Of a stretch of DNA of 64,000 nt, positions 7,610-15,248 are shown piece by piece (the stretch's first letter is position 1; each line of letters starts with the position of its first letter). The translations under genes were made by a program, and so were the position numbers. The stretch is from Paenibacillus sp. TCA20. Its GTDB lineage: Bacteria > Bacillota > Bacilli > Paenibacillales > Paenibacillaceae. Below the pieces are notes generated by a model that made no database searches, was not told the origin of the DNA, and saw nothing but the letters and a program-made list of their open reading frames with translations. The DNA is taken from the NCBI RefSeq assembly GCF_000732325.1, contig NZ_BBIW01000006.1, positions 186,001 through 250,000 of the forward strand, read 5' to 3'.

Positions 7610-9049
7610 TTAGAGTAGAGGAGATAATAACCTACATAGGATTTCGGTGGATTTGCCTAATTTTGAACGCTGACTAAACGTGCTTAATTCCACCTTCATG
7701 CTATGCGTAAGATCGCCTGCAAAATCCTGCACCAGCCTATCGATCGCACTCTTTGAATACATGACCGACGTCAGCTCAAAATTGCTGTAGAAGCTGCGCA
7801 TATCCAGGTTGGCCGAGCCCACCGTAGCGAGCAAATCATCGACGACGATGACCTTCGAGTGAATGAAGCCTTTCTTATAACGATAGAACTGAACTCCCGC
7901 CGTCAGCAGCTCTTCTACATAAGACAGCGTTGCCTGCAGCACAATCGCGTAGTCCGCCTCATACGGAATTAGAATGCGTACATCCACACCCGCATAAGCA
8001 GCTGTCTTCAGTGCAGTCATGAGCGCATCGTCCGGTATGAAGTACGGCGTTGTAATATAGATCCGCTTGTTCGCTTGTGTAATGGCACTGAAGCAGACCT
8101 CCTGAATCAGATGACGCGTCTCATCCGGCCCGCTCTCCACAATCTGAACCTGCTCATTGACCTGGCAGTCATGCGGAGGGAATAGGGAAGGAATGAGCTC
8201 CTCATCTACGGTCTGCCCCGATACCATCTCCCAATCCTTGAGAAAGGTTGTCTGCAGGAAGTACACGGCATCTCCGCTGATCCGCATGTGCGTATCCCGC
8301 CAGAACCCCATTTTCTGCGATTGGCCCCGGTATTCATCTCCGATATTCATTCCTCCGGTATATCCGATCGTACCGTCGACGACAACAATCTTGCGATGGT
8401 TGCGGTAGTTCAGCTTACGAAGCTTCATCGCAAGGCCGGGCGGCAGGAAGAAATGAATCTCGATTCCCGCATTCTTCATTCTTTGAATGAAGGGCTTAGG
8501 CAGGGTTTTGCTGCCGAATCCATCACAGATGATGCTGACTTTCACGCCCAGCTTGGCTTTTTCAATGAGGAGATCCTGAAACATGGTGCCGATAATGTCA
8601 TCACGAAAAATATAAAACTGGATGTGAATATGATGCTGCGCCTTCTCTATATCATGCAGCAGGGACGCAAACAGCGGTTCACCCTCTGTAAAATACTTCG
8701 TTTGGTTGCAGCCCGTAATCGCACTGTTCGGAATAGGGGACAACAAGTTGAACAGCCGGGTATGTGATGTAAAGACCTCACTCTGCATGTCTTCTGCCTT
8801 CGTTATGACGGTGGTCTGTGAAGCAAGATGCTGATGAATGTGTTCCCACACCTCCGTCTTCACATGCTTCCTCATTCGCTTGTAGGGACGGCCGGCCAGG
8901 AAATAGAGCGCTATTCCAATAACAGGCAGGCAGATGGAGATTAGAATCCATACTCCCGCCTTGGCCGGTCTCTCATACTCCAGTACAAACAAGAGGACGG
9001 TTTGCAGGAAATAAAATAAGATCAGTATCACGATGACCAGCCAAATCAT
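7610..9049 (-). CDS. cls: Cardiolipin synthase
   Basis: Phospholipase-D-type membrane enzyme that joins two phosphatidylglycerol molecules to make cardiolipin. The 479-aa protein has two N-terminal membrane helices (about residues 2-22 and 32-52) and two HKD motifs: H218-R-K-x4-D in N-H-R-K-I-V-V-V-D-G, and H397-S-K-x4-D. G-G-M-N-I-G-D-E-Y and V-G-S-A-N-L-D-M-R-S-F follow the two motifs as expected. AGAAGGGGG precedes the ATG. It stands alone, transcribed toward the YitT gene, with a 157-base gap between them. Confidence 0.95.
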   Translation of the reverse strand: MIWLVIVILILFYFLQTVLLFVLEYERPAKAGVWILISICLPVIGIALYFLAGRPYKRMRKHVKTEVWEHIHQHLASQTTVITKAEDMQSEVFTSHTRLFNLLSPIPNSAITGCNQTKYFTEGEPLFASLLHDIEKAQHHIHIQFYIFRDDIIGTMFQDLLIEKAKLGVKVSIICDGFGSKTLPKPFIQRMKNAGIEIHFFLPPGLAMKLRKLNYRNHRKIVVVDGTIGYTGGMNIGDEYRGQSQKMGFWRDTHMRISGDAVYFLQTTFLKDWEMVSGQTVDEELIPSLFPPHDCQVNEQVQIVESGPDETRHLIQEVCFSAITQANKRIYITTPYFIPDDALMTALKTAAYAGVDVRILIPYEADYAIVLQATLSYVEELLTAGVQFYRYKKGFIHSKVIVVDDLLATVGSANLDMRSFYSNFELTSVMYSKSAIDRLVQDFAGDLTHSMKVELSTFSQRSKLGKSTEILCRLLSPLL

Positions 9050-9171
9050 ATGCCAGCCCCCTTCTTATGTAAGGATTCGGAGTCATCTATACAGTGTGAC
9101 AAATTTTTGCAAGAAACATGCATGTCAGAACCAAAAAATATAGAATTTTCGCTCAAAAATAGCTTTGTAAT

Positions 9172-9199
9172 TAAAGTACTTGACATTCACTGTACTTTA
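9172..9199. promoter_or_regulatory. Inverted repeat upstream of the CNNM/CBS gene
   Basis: Perfect 8-base arms TAAAGTAC (9172-9179) and GTACTTTA (9192-9199) around a 12-base spacer containing TTGACA (9180-9185). It lies 8-35 bases upstream of the promoter at 9207-9235 and could be a regulator site; no regulator is adjacent. Confidence 0.4.
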
Positions 9200-9206
9200 G
9201 GGCGTA

Positions 9207-9235
9207 TTTTCAGGCGCTCTGAATTGAGCTATAAT
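9207..9235 (+). promoter_or_regulatory. Promoter of the CNNM/CBS gene
   Basis: TTTTCA (9207-9212), 17 bases, perfect TATAAT (9230-9235). The leader before the ATG at 9327 is about 85 bases, and no riboswitch was recognised in it. Confidence 0.55.
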
Positions 9236-9326
9236 ATTCGATAAACTGAATCAAGTTCATACATGATTCATCTGTTGAATTCGATTCGCTTTATAGTTTA
9301 AATTCATGAAGAGGAAGAGATGTGAA

Positions 9327-10679
9327 ATGGAAGAAGGTAGTAGGTACGCGATATACCTGGTCCTAGTGGCCGTATTGATTGGTTTTTCGGCATTTTTTGT
9401 CGCAGTAGAGTTTGCGATTGTACGTGTAAGAACGAGTCGATTGGATCAACTGATCGCAGAAGGGAACAAAAGAGCCGCCGCCGTTAGACAGGTGGTTGCT
9501 AATCTGGACGGCTATCTATCCGCCTGTCAGCTGGGGATCACGATTACCTCGCTGGGACTCGGATGGCTGGGGGAACCGACCATCGAGAAGATTCTGCACC
9601 CGCTATTTGAAAGAATGCAATTACCGGAGGCCGTAGGATCATTCTTGTCCTTCATAATCGCCTTTATGGTGATTACTTACTTACATGTCGTTGTCGGTGA
9701 ACTCGCACCAAAGACCGTTGCCATTCGCAAAGCAGAAACGGTTGCGATGCTAACCGCCAAACCGATCATTTGGTTTAACAAAATCATGTACCCATTTATT
9801 TTCGTCTTGAACGGCTCTGCCAATGGTCTTGTGAAGCTGTTTGGCGTTAAGCCTGCTTCTGAGCACGAAGACGCTCATTCTGAGGAAGAGCTGCAGATTA
9901 TTATTAATGAGAGCTTCGAGAGCGGCAAGATTAATCAGAGCGAATTTGGATATGTAAGCCGGATCTTCGCTTTTGATGAAATGCTCGCTAAGGAAATCAT
10001 GGTTCCCCGAACCGATATGGTATGCTTGTACGTCAACAAATCCGTTGATGAGAATCTCGCCATCATTCGTGAAGAGCAGTACACCCGGTTCCCGGTCGTG
10101 AATGAGAATAAGGATGATATTATCGGCATCATTAATACGAAGCAATTTTTCCTGGAGTATTACGGAGGCAACTCCTCCGACATTGACATTGCCGGCCTCA
10201 TCCATCCGATTCCTGCAGTTCACGAAACAACTCCGGTCAAAGAACTGCTTCACAAGATGCAGCAGGAAGGCAATCATATTGCGATCCTGGTTGATGAATA
10301 TGGCGGAACCTCGGGTATGGTCACGATCGAAGACGTGCTGGAGCAGATCGTCGGAGAGATTCGGGATGAATTCGACGCCGATGAGGAAGAAGAAATCCAG
10401 TTCGTGGATGAGAACTACATTATATTTAACGGGAAGGTATCCTTGTCCAAGGTGAATGATCTACTCCTCTCCTCCCTGGACACAACCGAATGGGATACGA
10501 TTGGAGGGTGGCTGTACAGTCATCAGCCCGAAATGAATGAACAAGAAGAATACGAATATGAAGGACTTACCTTCGTTCTGCTGGAGGCAGAGAAGAACCG
10601 CTTCCTGAAGGTCGCTGTTATTCCTAGAGAACCTCTGAATACCGCAAACGGCGAAGAGGAAGCCGCACTCGCAGAGTAA
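9327..10679 (+). CDS. CNNM/CorC-type membrane protein with CBS domains (hemolysin C family)
   Basis: 450-aa member of the DUF21-CBS-CorC_HlyC family. Relatives include magnesium-efflux proteins such as MpfA (YhdP) of B. subtilis, so Mg2+ or other cation export across the membrane is the likely role; the exact ion is inference. The DUF21 domain with three or four membrane helices covers about residues 1-190 and includes F-F-V-A-V-E-F-A-I-V and S-L-G-L-G-W-L-G-E-P; a CBS pair covers about 205-335 (M-V-P-R-T-D-M, D-E-Y-G-G-T-S-G-M-V-T-I-E-D), and a CorC_HlyC domain follows to about 435. I use the ATG at 9327, behind GAGGAAG, rather than the ATG at 9306, which has no ribosome binding site. Confidence 0.9.
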   Translation: MEEGSRYAIYLVLVAVLIGFSAFFVAVEFAIVRVRTSRLDQLIAEGNKRAAAVRQVVANLDGYLSACQLGITITSLGLGWLGEPTIEKILHPLFERMQLPEAVGSFLSFIIAFMVITYLHVVVGELAPKTVAIRKAETVAMLTAKPIIWFNKIMYPFIFVLNGSANGLVKLFGVKPASEHEDAHSEEELQIIINESFESGKINQSEFGYVSRIFAFDEMLAKEIMVPRTDMVCLYVNKSVDENLAIIREEQYTRFPVVNENKDDIIGIINTKQFFLEYYGGNSSDIDIAGLIHPIPAVHETTPVKELLHKMQQEGNHIAILVDEYGGTSGMVTIEDVLEQIVGEIRDEFDADEEEEIQFVDENYIIFNGKVSLSKVNDLLLSSLDTTEWDTIGGWLYSHQPEMNEQEEYEYEGLTFVLLEAEKNRFLKVAVIPREPLNTANGEEEAALAE

Positions 10680-10699
10680 TTCGTTACTATATAATAGAT

Positions 10700-10738
10700 A
10701 AGGCCGCATGTCTGTTCGTGACAGACCTGCGGGCCTTA
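10700..10738. terminator. Bidirectional terminator
   Basis: Long stem: AAGGCCGCATGTCTG pairs, with two mismatches, with CAGACCTGCGGGCCTT. It lies between the converging CNNM and AI-2E-family genes. Confidence 0.8.
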
Positions 10739-10778
10739 TTGGTTTTATTAATATAATACAGACACCGGCGCTGTAAGG

Positions 10779-11858
10779 CTATGCCTTCTCCCATTTGTCC
10801 TTGAAGAAGATATGATACACCTTGGTAATCACAATCTTCAGCGTCATATAGAACGGAATGGCAAGAATAACCCCCATCAAGCCTGCAATATCGCCACCCA
10901 CAAGCACCACAACAATCGTCGTGATCGGATGGATATCGAGCGATTTGTTGAAGATATAAGGCGCCAGCAGGTTATCCTGAATTTGCTGTGCAGCAAGGAT
11001 AATAATCAGTGCCCAGATCGCCATCGAAGGAGATTGGATAAAGGCAATGATCACAATTGGCACCGATGACAAGAACGCCCCGATGAAGGGGATAAAGTTC
11101 ATAATGACCGCGATCACGGTCAGCAGCAAGGCATATGGCAAATCGATAAACAGAAATCCGATATACATCAGTACGCCAAGCGCCACATTGATGATGACAC
11201 GTCCAACGATGAATCCACTGAGAGAGCTGTCGATCTCATCCATCAGAGCTGTACCCTCGTCACGGAAACGCTTCGGCATGAAGCCTACAATCCTCTCCCC
11301 GAATTTCCCGCCTTCCTTCAGCATGAAGTAGAGAATAATCGGAGTAACAAACAACACCATAATGAAGCTGGAGAAGAAGGAGACTACACCAGACATGTAA
11401 TCGGTCAGCACGGTAAACCCTTGATCAATGACTTCTGTGATCCGGGATAATATGTTGCTTCCCTCCGGCAGGAACTGTGCCAGCATTCCACTCTCTTCCA
11501 GCTCCTGAACCTGCTCAGTCAGCATTTTAATCAAATTCGGCGCATTCTCAATGAACGCGAGGAACTGCTCCCGCAGCGACGGCCAGATCCCGATAATAAA
11601 TCCAGCCATAATCAGACCGAATACCAGGTAGATGAGGAAAATGGCGAGCGTCCGATTGACTCTTCGTTTATGCATCAGCTCAACGAGCGGCCTTAGCAGA
11701 TAGTAGAAGAATCCTGCCAGCATCGCCGGCACTAAGATTACGCTGAGTAAAGAAATCAGCGGATTAAAAATAAATTTGACCTTGTCACCCAAGAAGATAA
11801 CAAGCAGGATCAGGATTATACCGATACAGAATCGGAAAAACCTGTTGGTTTGAGCCAA
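10779..11858 (-). CDS. AI-2E family transporter (PerM/YtvI-like membrane protein)
   Basis: 359-aa polytopic membrane protein of the AI-2E/UPF0118 family. Members export small solutes or act as Na+/H+ antiporters; the substrate here cannot be told. Two helices near the N-terminus (about 8-28 and 32-55), a third near 65-85, a soluble stretch of about 100 residues, and four or five helices in the C-terminal half are visible; I-x-N-F-I-P-F-I-G and Q-x-I-Q-D-N-L-L-A-P are family blocks. GGAGG lies 8 bases before a TTG at 11858; an ATG at 11873 overlaps that Shine-Dalgarno and has none of its own, so TTG is preferred. It reads toward the CNNM gene. Confidence 0.85.
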   Translation of the reverse strand: MAQTNRFFRFCIGIILILLVIFLGDKVKFIFNPLISLLSVILVPAMLAGFFYYLLRPLVELMHKRRVNRTLAIFLIYLVFGLIMAGFIIGIWPSLREQFLAFIENAPNLIKMLTEQVQELEESGMLAQFLPEGSNILSRITEVIDQGFTVLTDYMSGVVSFFSSFIMVLFVTPIILYFMLKEGGKFGERIVGFMPKRFRDEGTALMDEIDSSLSGFIVGRVIINVALGVLMYIGFLFIDLPYALLLTVIAVIMNFIPFIGAFLSSVPIVIIAFIQSPSMAIWALIIILAAQQIQDNLLAPYIFNKSLDIHPITTIVVVLVGGDIAGLMGVILAIPFYMTLKIVITKVYHIFFKDKWEKA

Positions 11859-11998
11859 GTTCACTTCCTCCATTCATGTCTATTTCTAATGGTAAATATG
11901 TAAGTCACATAACGAGTTATGCAACATCCTCTCACACCGCACTCCTAGACATTATAGCAAATGAAGGGGTCCTAATCGAATGACAAGACTCTTCTATT

Positions 11999-12778
11999 CT
12001 AGGCTGCCACGTCTCTCTTGTGAAAGACATACCAGGCAATACCCATAAATAGAACATAATAAACAGCAAGCACTGTAATGGAGAAGCCCAGACTCATTAC
12101 ACTGTCACTCGAACCGAACATATATTGACCAAGGTCCATATTGGTGAACAGAATATATTTCGCCCAGGAATACCGTTCCGGATCGAAGATTAATCCGAAG
12201 ATCCCTTGAGTGAACAAGATAAATAGAGACAACCCGATAGCAAGAGCTCCAGATCTGAATACGGTGGATACCATGAAGGCGATCGCCAAGGTGATAAACA
12301 AGTCCACATATTCATACAGCCAGCTGATGAGCGCATAGCCTGCAGGCGTGTAATCACCCGGCATCTGTGACACAACCGTCTCTGTAGACATCAGCACCGA
12401 GGAAGTAAGGAGCGATAACCCTGTCATCAGCAAGGTCGTCAGCAGACTAAATAGCAGCACCGATACATATTTGGAAGCCAGAATCTTGCTCCGGGTCCAC
12501 GGACGAATCAGCAGCAGCTTAATCGTACCCCAAGAGAATTCACCTGCCACCGAATCTGCCGCAATGACGACCGCAAAGATCGTATTCAGGAAGCTGATGA
12601 ACGACACGGTCAGCATGGCGCCTTCCCAATAGTAGGTCGAGGCGCCGCCCCCTGTGCTGGACAGCAGATAAGGAATCAGGATCGACATCACAATAATAAT
12701 CCCGAGCATCACCCAAGTCCGTACACGGCGATAGATCTTCATATTCTCATTATGTACCAGCATTAGAAAGTTACTCAT
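11999..12778 (-). CDS. ABC transporter permease
   Basis: 259-aa membrane subunit of an ABC-2-type exporter with six hydrophobic segments (about 20-42, 58-80, 102-128, 150-170, 178-198, 228-250). The pattern resembles permeases of bacitracin/lantibiotic-resistance (BcrB-like) exporters, including W-G-T-I-K-L-L-L-I-R-P before the third helix. Its ATG overlaps the stop of the ATPase gene (ATGA), so both are translated from one transcript. The substrate is unknown. No two-component system or regulator sits beside it, unlike classic peptide-antibiotic detoxification modules. Confidence 0.88.
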   Translation of the reverse strand: MSNFLMLVHNENMKIYRRVRTWVMLGIIIVMSILIPYLLSSTGGGASTYYWEGAMLTVSFISFLNTIFAVVIAADSVAGEFSWGTIKLLLIRPWTRSKILASKYVSVLLFSLLTTLLMTGLSLLTSSVLMSTETVVSQMPGDYTPAGYALISWLYEYVDLFITLAIAFMVSTVFRSGALAIGLSLFILFTQGIFGLIFDPERYSWAKYILFTNMDLGQYMFGSSDSVMSLGFSITVLAVYYVLFMGIAWYVFHKRDVAA

Positions 12779-13680
12779 GGACGCTCACCTCCCGTCATGG
12801 CCAGGAACTGATCTTCCAGGGAGCTGGTTCGTGCCCGAATACCATACACCTTAATGTCATGTTGGACCAGTCTTGCATTCAGCTCGGCGGCTTCATCTCT
12901 AGTACAAGATATGCTCAGCACCGGGCCCTCAGTACGTCCCTGTCCAGCGAGCTGAAATGCCGCCTCGGGATCACTTACCTCAAACGTATATTCTAGGACT
13001 TCAAGAGCTCCACTCTCCGGTCTCAGCTGCCGAACATCAATCAGCTTCCCATCCTGAATCACCGCGACCGTATCACACATCAGCTCCATCTCGGACAGCA
13101 AATGACTCGATACGAAGACGGTCGTCCCTTCAGTAAGCGTGAGCTTGCGCAAATAATCCCTCAGCTCGCGAATACCCTGCGGGTCTAATCCATTCGTCGG
13201 CTCGTCCAGCACGAGCAGCTTCGGACGATGCAGAATGGCTTGTGCGACGCCAAGGCGCTGACGCATACCGAGCGAGTAAGTCTTGACCTTGTCATGAATC
13301 CGGTCACGGAGGCCAACGAGCTCAATCGCTTCCTGGATTCTCTCTTTGGTCACACCCGGTGACATTCGGGCAAAATGAACCAGGTTCTGGTAGCCCGTCA
13401 GGAACTTGTACATCTCCGGATTCTCTACAATAGCGCCAACCTCACGGATAGCATCCTCAAACTGCGTCTTCACACTGTGACCGGCAATGAAGATGTCCCC
13501 TCTACTAATAGACATCAAACCAACCATCATGCGGATTGTGGTCGTCTTCCCCGCGCCATTGGGCCCTAAAAAACCAAAGACCTGGCCTGGATAAATATCC
13601 AGAGTCAGGTCTTGCACGAGATGGCGGGAAGAAATGACCTTACTTACACCTTGCATACGAACGACAGGTTCCTGGTGCAT
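12775..13680 (-). CDS. ABC transporter ATP-binding protein
   Basis: 301-aa ATPase subunit of the same exporter. Walker A G-P-N-G-A-G-K-T-T is at 39-47, the signature Y-S-L-G-M-R-Q at 135-141, and Walker B L-L-V-L-D-E-P at 155-161; the last 70-80 residues form the regulatory C-terminal extension usual in BcrA-like ATPases. I use the ATG at 13680: GGGAG lies upstream, and any longer reading runs into a perfect 26-base palindrome at 13704-13729 that is better read as an operator or leader hairpin. The stop overlaps the permease start. Confidence 0.92.
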   Translation of the reverse strand: MHQEPVVRMQGVSKVISSRHLVQDLTLDIYPGQVFGFLGPNGAGKTTTIRMMVGLMSISRGDIFIAGHSVKTQFEDAIREVGAIVENPEMYKFLTGYQNLVHFARMSPGVTKERIQEAIELVGLRDRIHDKVKTYSLGMRQRLGVAQAILHRPKLLVLDEPTNGLDPQGIRELRDYLRKLTLTEGTTVFVSSHLLSEMELMCDTVAVIQDGKLIDVRQLRPESGALEVLEYTFEVSDPEAAFQLAGQGRTEGPVLSISCTRDEAAELNARLVQHDIKVYGIRARTSSLEDQFLAMTGGERP

Positions 13681-13703
13681 GTCATAGTTCACTCCCTCTT
13701 GAT

Positions 13704-13729
13704 CATGCTCGAATCGTGATTCGAGCATG
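13704..13729. promoter_or_regulatory. Perfect palindrome in front of the ABC operon
   Basis: CATGCTCGAATC, two bases, GATTCGAGCATG: perfect 12-base arms, ending 24 bases before the ATPase ATG. It could be a repressor operator or a leader hairpin; it has no T-tract and so is not a normal terminator. Confidence 0.6.
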
Positions 13730-13753
13730 GATTCTCACTCATAAGCTTCGTGC

Positions 13754-14134
13754 CTAGTGTAACATAATCTGTGAGAACCTGTCCCGTGTATTCGAGGGAA
13801 TGAAGCAATTCTGTTCCGCTTGCTCTGCTTCGGGAGACGGCGAATGTTCCTCCTCTGCAGCGGGAGCGGCCTCCTGCTGCTCTTCCACAGTCTCTTCACC
13901 GTTCTGGCAGCAGATACAGTAGCCCAAGGGCATTTCATTTCTGTAGAATCCGGTCCGGAAGACCTGATTAGGTATGATATGGGGAAGGTCTTTCATCCTG
14001 GAAATGGACTGTTCATATGATAGACTACCTGAGACTTTGGCCTCTTCTATTCCTCTCGACTCCATTGGATATTCCGTGTCTACCGACAATATCCTCCCAC
14101 AGGCGACACAATAAAATCGACTTGTCACGATCAC
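13754..14134 (-). CDS. Small protein with two CxxC pairs, function unknown
   Basis: 126-aa protein that I do not recognise. It opens with F-Y-C-V-A-C-G-R-I (cysteines at about 8 and 11) and has a second pair in G-Y-C-I-C-C-Q-N-G near residue 76, a likely zinc-binding arrangement; the rest is polar, with an A/E/P-rich low-complexity stretch at about 82-105 (E-E-Q-Q-E-A-A-P-A-A-E-E-E). The GTG at 14134 is chosen because GGAGG lies 9 bases before it and because the promoter at 14250-14278 would start transcription inside any longer reading. A GATACAA-type palindrome sits at the expected start of transcription, which suggests control by the Xre protein encoded at 37547. Confidence 0.6.
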   Translation of the reverse strand: MIVTSRFYCVACGRILSVDTEYPMESRGIEEAKVSGSLSYEQSISRMKDLPHIIPNQVFRTGFYRNEMPLGYCICCQNGEETVEEQQEAAPAAEEEHSPSPEAEQAEQNCFIPSNTRDRFSQIMLH

Positions 14135-14231
14135 TTCAGCCGTCCTCCATTCATAAAGACACATAGTTTCATTACCTGTGAAACCAACTTCTGGGGCATT
14201 CCATAGCCAACCGCATAAATCGATTCTTTTC

Positions 14232-14246
14232 GATACAAATTGTATC
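14232..14246. promoter_or_regulatory. Xre-type operator at the promoter of the CxxC protein
   Basis: GATACAAATTGTATC, perfect 7-base arms around one central base. It lies directly downstream of the -10 box of the promoter at 14250-14278. The same motif occurs at 14402, 37404 and 37438. Confidence 0.65.
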
Positions 14247-14249
14247 TTG

Positions 14250-14278
14250 AACATAATAGAGTCCCATATTTTTGTCAA
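14250..14278 (-). promoter_or_regulatory. Promoter of the CxxC-protein gene
   Basis: On the minus strand a perfect TTGACA (14273-14278) is followed after 17 bases by TATGTT (14250-14255). The operator at 14232-14246 would block it. Confidence 0.65.
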
Positions 14279-14379
14279 GAATTTTTGAGGGTTATTAGAT
14301 ATTTAACCAGGAAAAGGGCAGGAAAACGCTTAATAAATAGATGTTTTCACTTTTTTTCATGAAAAACATGTCATAAACA

Positions 14380-14416
14380 TTCACAGAGCAGGACACTCAG
14401 TGATACAATTTGTATT
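14380..14416 (+). promoter_or_regulatory. Promoter with Xre-type operator for the 41-aa gene
   Basis: TTCACA (14380-14385), 18 bases, TACAAT (14404-14409). The palindrome GATACAATTTGTATT (14402-14416) covers the -10 box, so a bound Xre protein would exclude polymerase. Confidence 0.55.
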
Positions 14417-14447
14417 GTAGTACATTTTTTTCTAGGGGGAACGTGTG

Positions 14448-14573
14448 TTGAAAAGAACGATTCGTAAACTAAGGAGAAGCGCATCAAGAACGATCTCCGT
14501 GGTGCCGGTCGCTGTTATCGCTGGGGCTCCGGTCTTGACCTACTTTATTGTACGCATGGTTCTGCAGAAATAG
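14448..14573 (+). CDS. 41-aa basic single-pass membrane peptide
   Basis: Short gene. TTG start with GGGGG eight bases upstream, ending in TAG. The product begins with a strongly basic stretch (K-R-T-I-R-K-L-R-R-S-A-S-R-T) and continues into one hydrophobic helix (I-S-V-V-P-V-A-V-I-A-G-A-P-V-L-T-Y-F-I-V), ending R-M-V-L-Q-K. That is the look of a small membrane peptide with a cytoplasmic basic N-terminus. No family is recognised. A promoter with an Xre-type operator stands just upstream, and a bidirectional terminator follows at 14622. The pairing of promoter, operator, ribosome binding site and terminator makes it more likely real than its size alone would. Confidence 0.6.
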   Translation: MKRTIRKLRRSASRTISVVPVAVIAGAPVLTYFIVRMVLQK

Positions 14574-14621
14574 GACAAATTGTAAGAATATTTGTCTTAC
14601 GCCTATGTACGAGCACACGAC

Positions 14622-14675
14622 AAAAAGCACCTCATTGCTAAGAGAGGACAGGCTCTTGGCAATAAGGTGCTTTTT
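14622..14675. terminator. Bidirectional terminator
   Basis: AAAAAGCACCTCATTGC pairs, with one mismatch, with GGCAATAAGGTGCTTTTT; an inner hairpin fills the loop. It ends the 41-aa gene from the left and the LCP operon from the right. Confidence 0.85.
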
Positions 14676-14696
14676 CCCATTAAATACGAATCCAGA

Positions 14697-15188
14697 TTAG
14701 AACTCTTGTGCCTTATCAAACGACCATAGTACGCGCCATTCTCCGGACTCCTGTGAAGCATATACGGGCTGTACCATCTTAAAGTTACCGAAGGAAGAAT
14801 GATAGATCTGGGTGACGGTGAATTGATAGACTTCGGCCAACGCTTCTTTTCCTTCAATGAGCTGAACATCAAACAGCCTCTCGGGTTCAGATACTTCATA
14901 TTTAAAGGTATTGGTGCCAAAATGCTGCATGAACACATGGGCCCTGGTCTGGACGTAGTCCGGCTTCTTATATCGTTCCTGCAGCAGAGAATGAAACAGC
15001 TCCCATGAGCTCCCGAAATCTCCCTCTTGCTCATATGTATAGAATTGTTCAATCACTTTACGCGCATCCTCTTCTTCATTCGACTTCATAACCCCTTGAA
15101 TACTGAAGAAGAGCAGAGCCAACAGACCCACAATTAGTAAGGTAGCCACGATCTTAAGCAGACCATTTGCCCGTCGTTTGCGCAACAT
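14697..15188 (-). CDS. Membrane-anchored protein of unknown function
   Basis: 163-aa protein with one N-terminal membrane helix (about residues 12-32) after a basic R-K-R-R start and a soluble extracytoplasmic domain. The domain (about 40-163) has the look of an NTF2/DUF4878-like fold: E-Q-F-Y-T-Y early, alternating strands, and a final W-R-V-L-W-S-F; this fold is only a guess. ATG at 15188 is chosen over an adjacent TTG because AGGAGG is eight bases before it. That Shine-Dalgarno lies inside a 15-bp stem which starts at the stop codon of the VanZ gene, so its translation probably depends on translation of that gene. Third gene of the LCP-VanZ unit. Confidence 0.8.
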   Translation of the reverse strand: MLRKRRANGLLKIVATLLIVGLLALLFFSIQGVMKSNEEEDARKVIEQFYTYEQEGDFGSSWELFHSLLQERYKKPDYVQTRAHVFMQHFGTNTFKYEVSEPERLFDVQLIEGKEALAEVYQFTVTQIYHSSFGNFKMVQPVYASQESGEWRVLWSFDKAQEF

Positions 15189-15193
15189 CAAAT

Positions 15194-15248
15194 AAGCCTC
15201 CTCCTCTCTTGTCCCTTGTAACTCAAGGTATGAGAGAGGAAGAGGCTT
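15194..15248 (-). promoter_or_regulatory. Hairpin that hides the ribosome binding site of the 163-aa gene
   Basis: On the minus strand AAGCCTCTTCCTCTC (15234-15248) pairs with GAGAGGAGGAGGCTT (15194-15208), 15 pairs including one G-U; an inner CCTTG/CAAGG hairpin closes the loop. The 3' arm contains the AGGAGG of the next gene. A terminator reading is weaker because only TTATTTG follows. Confidence 0.6.
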
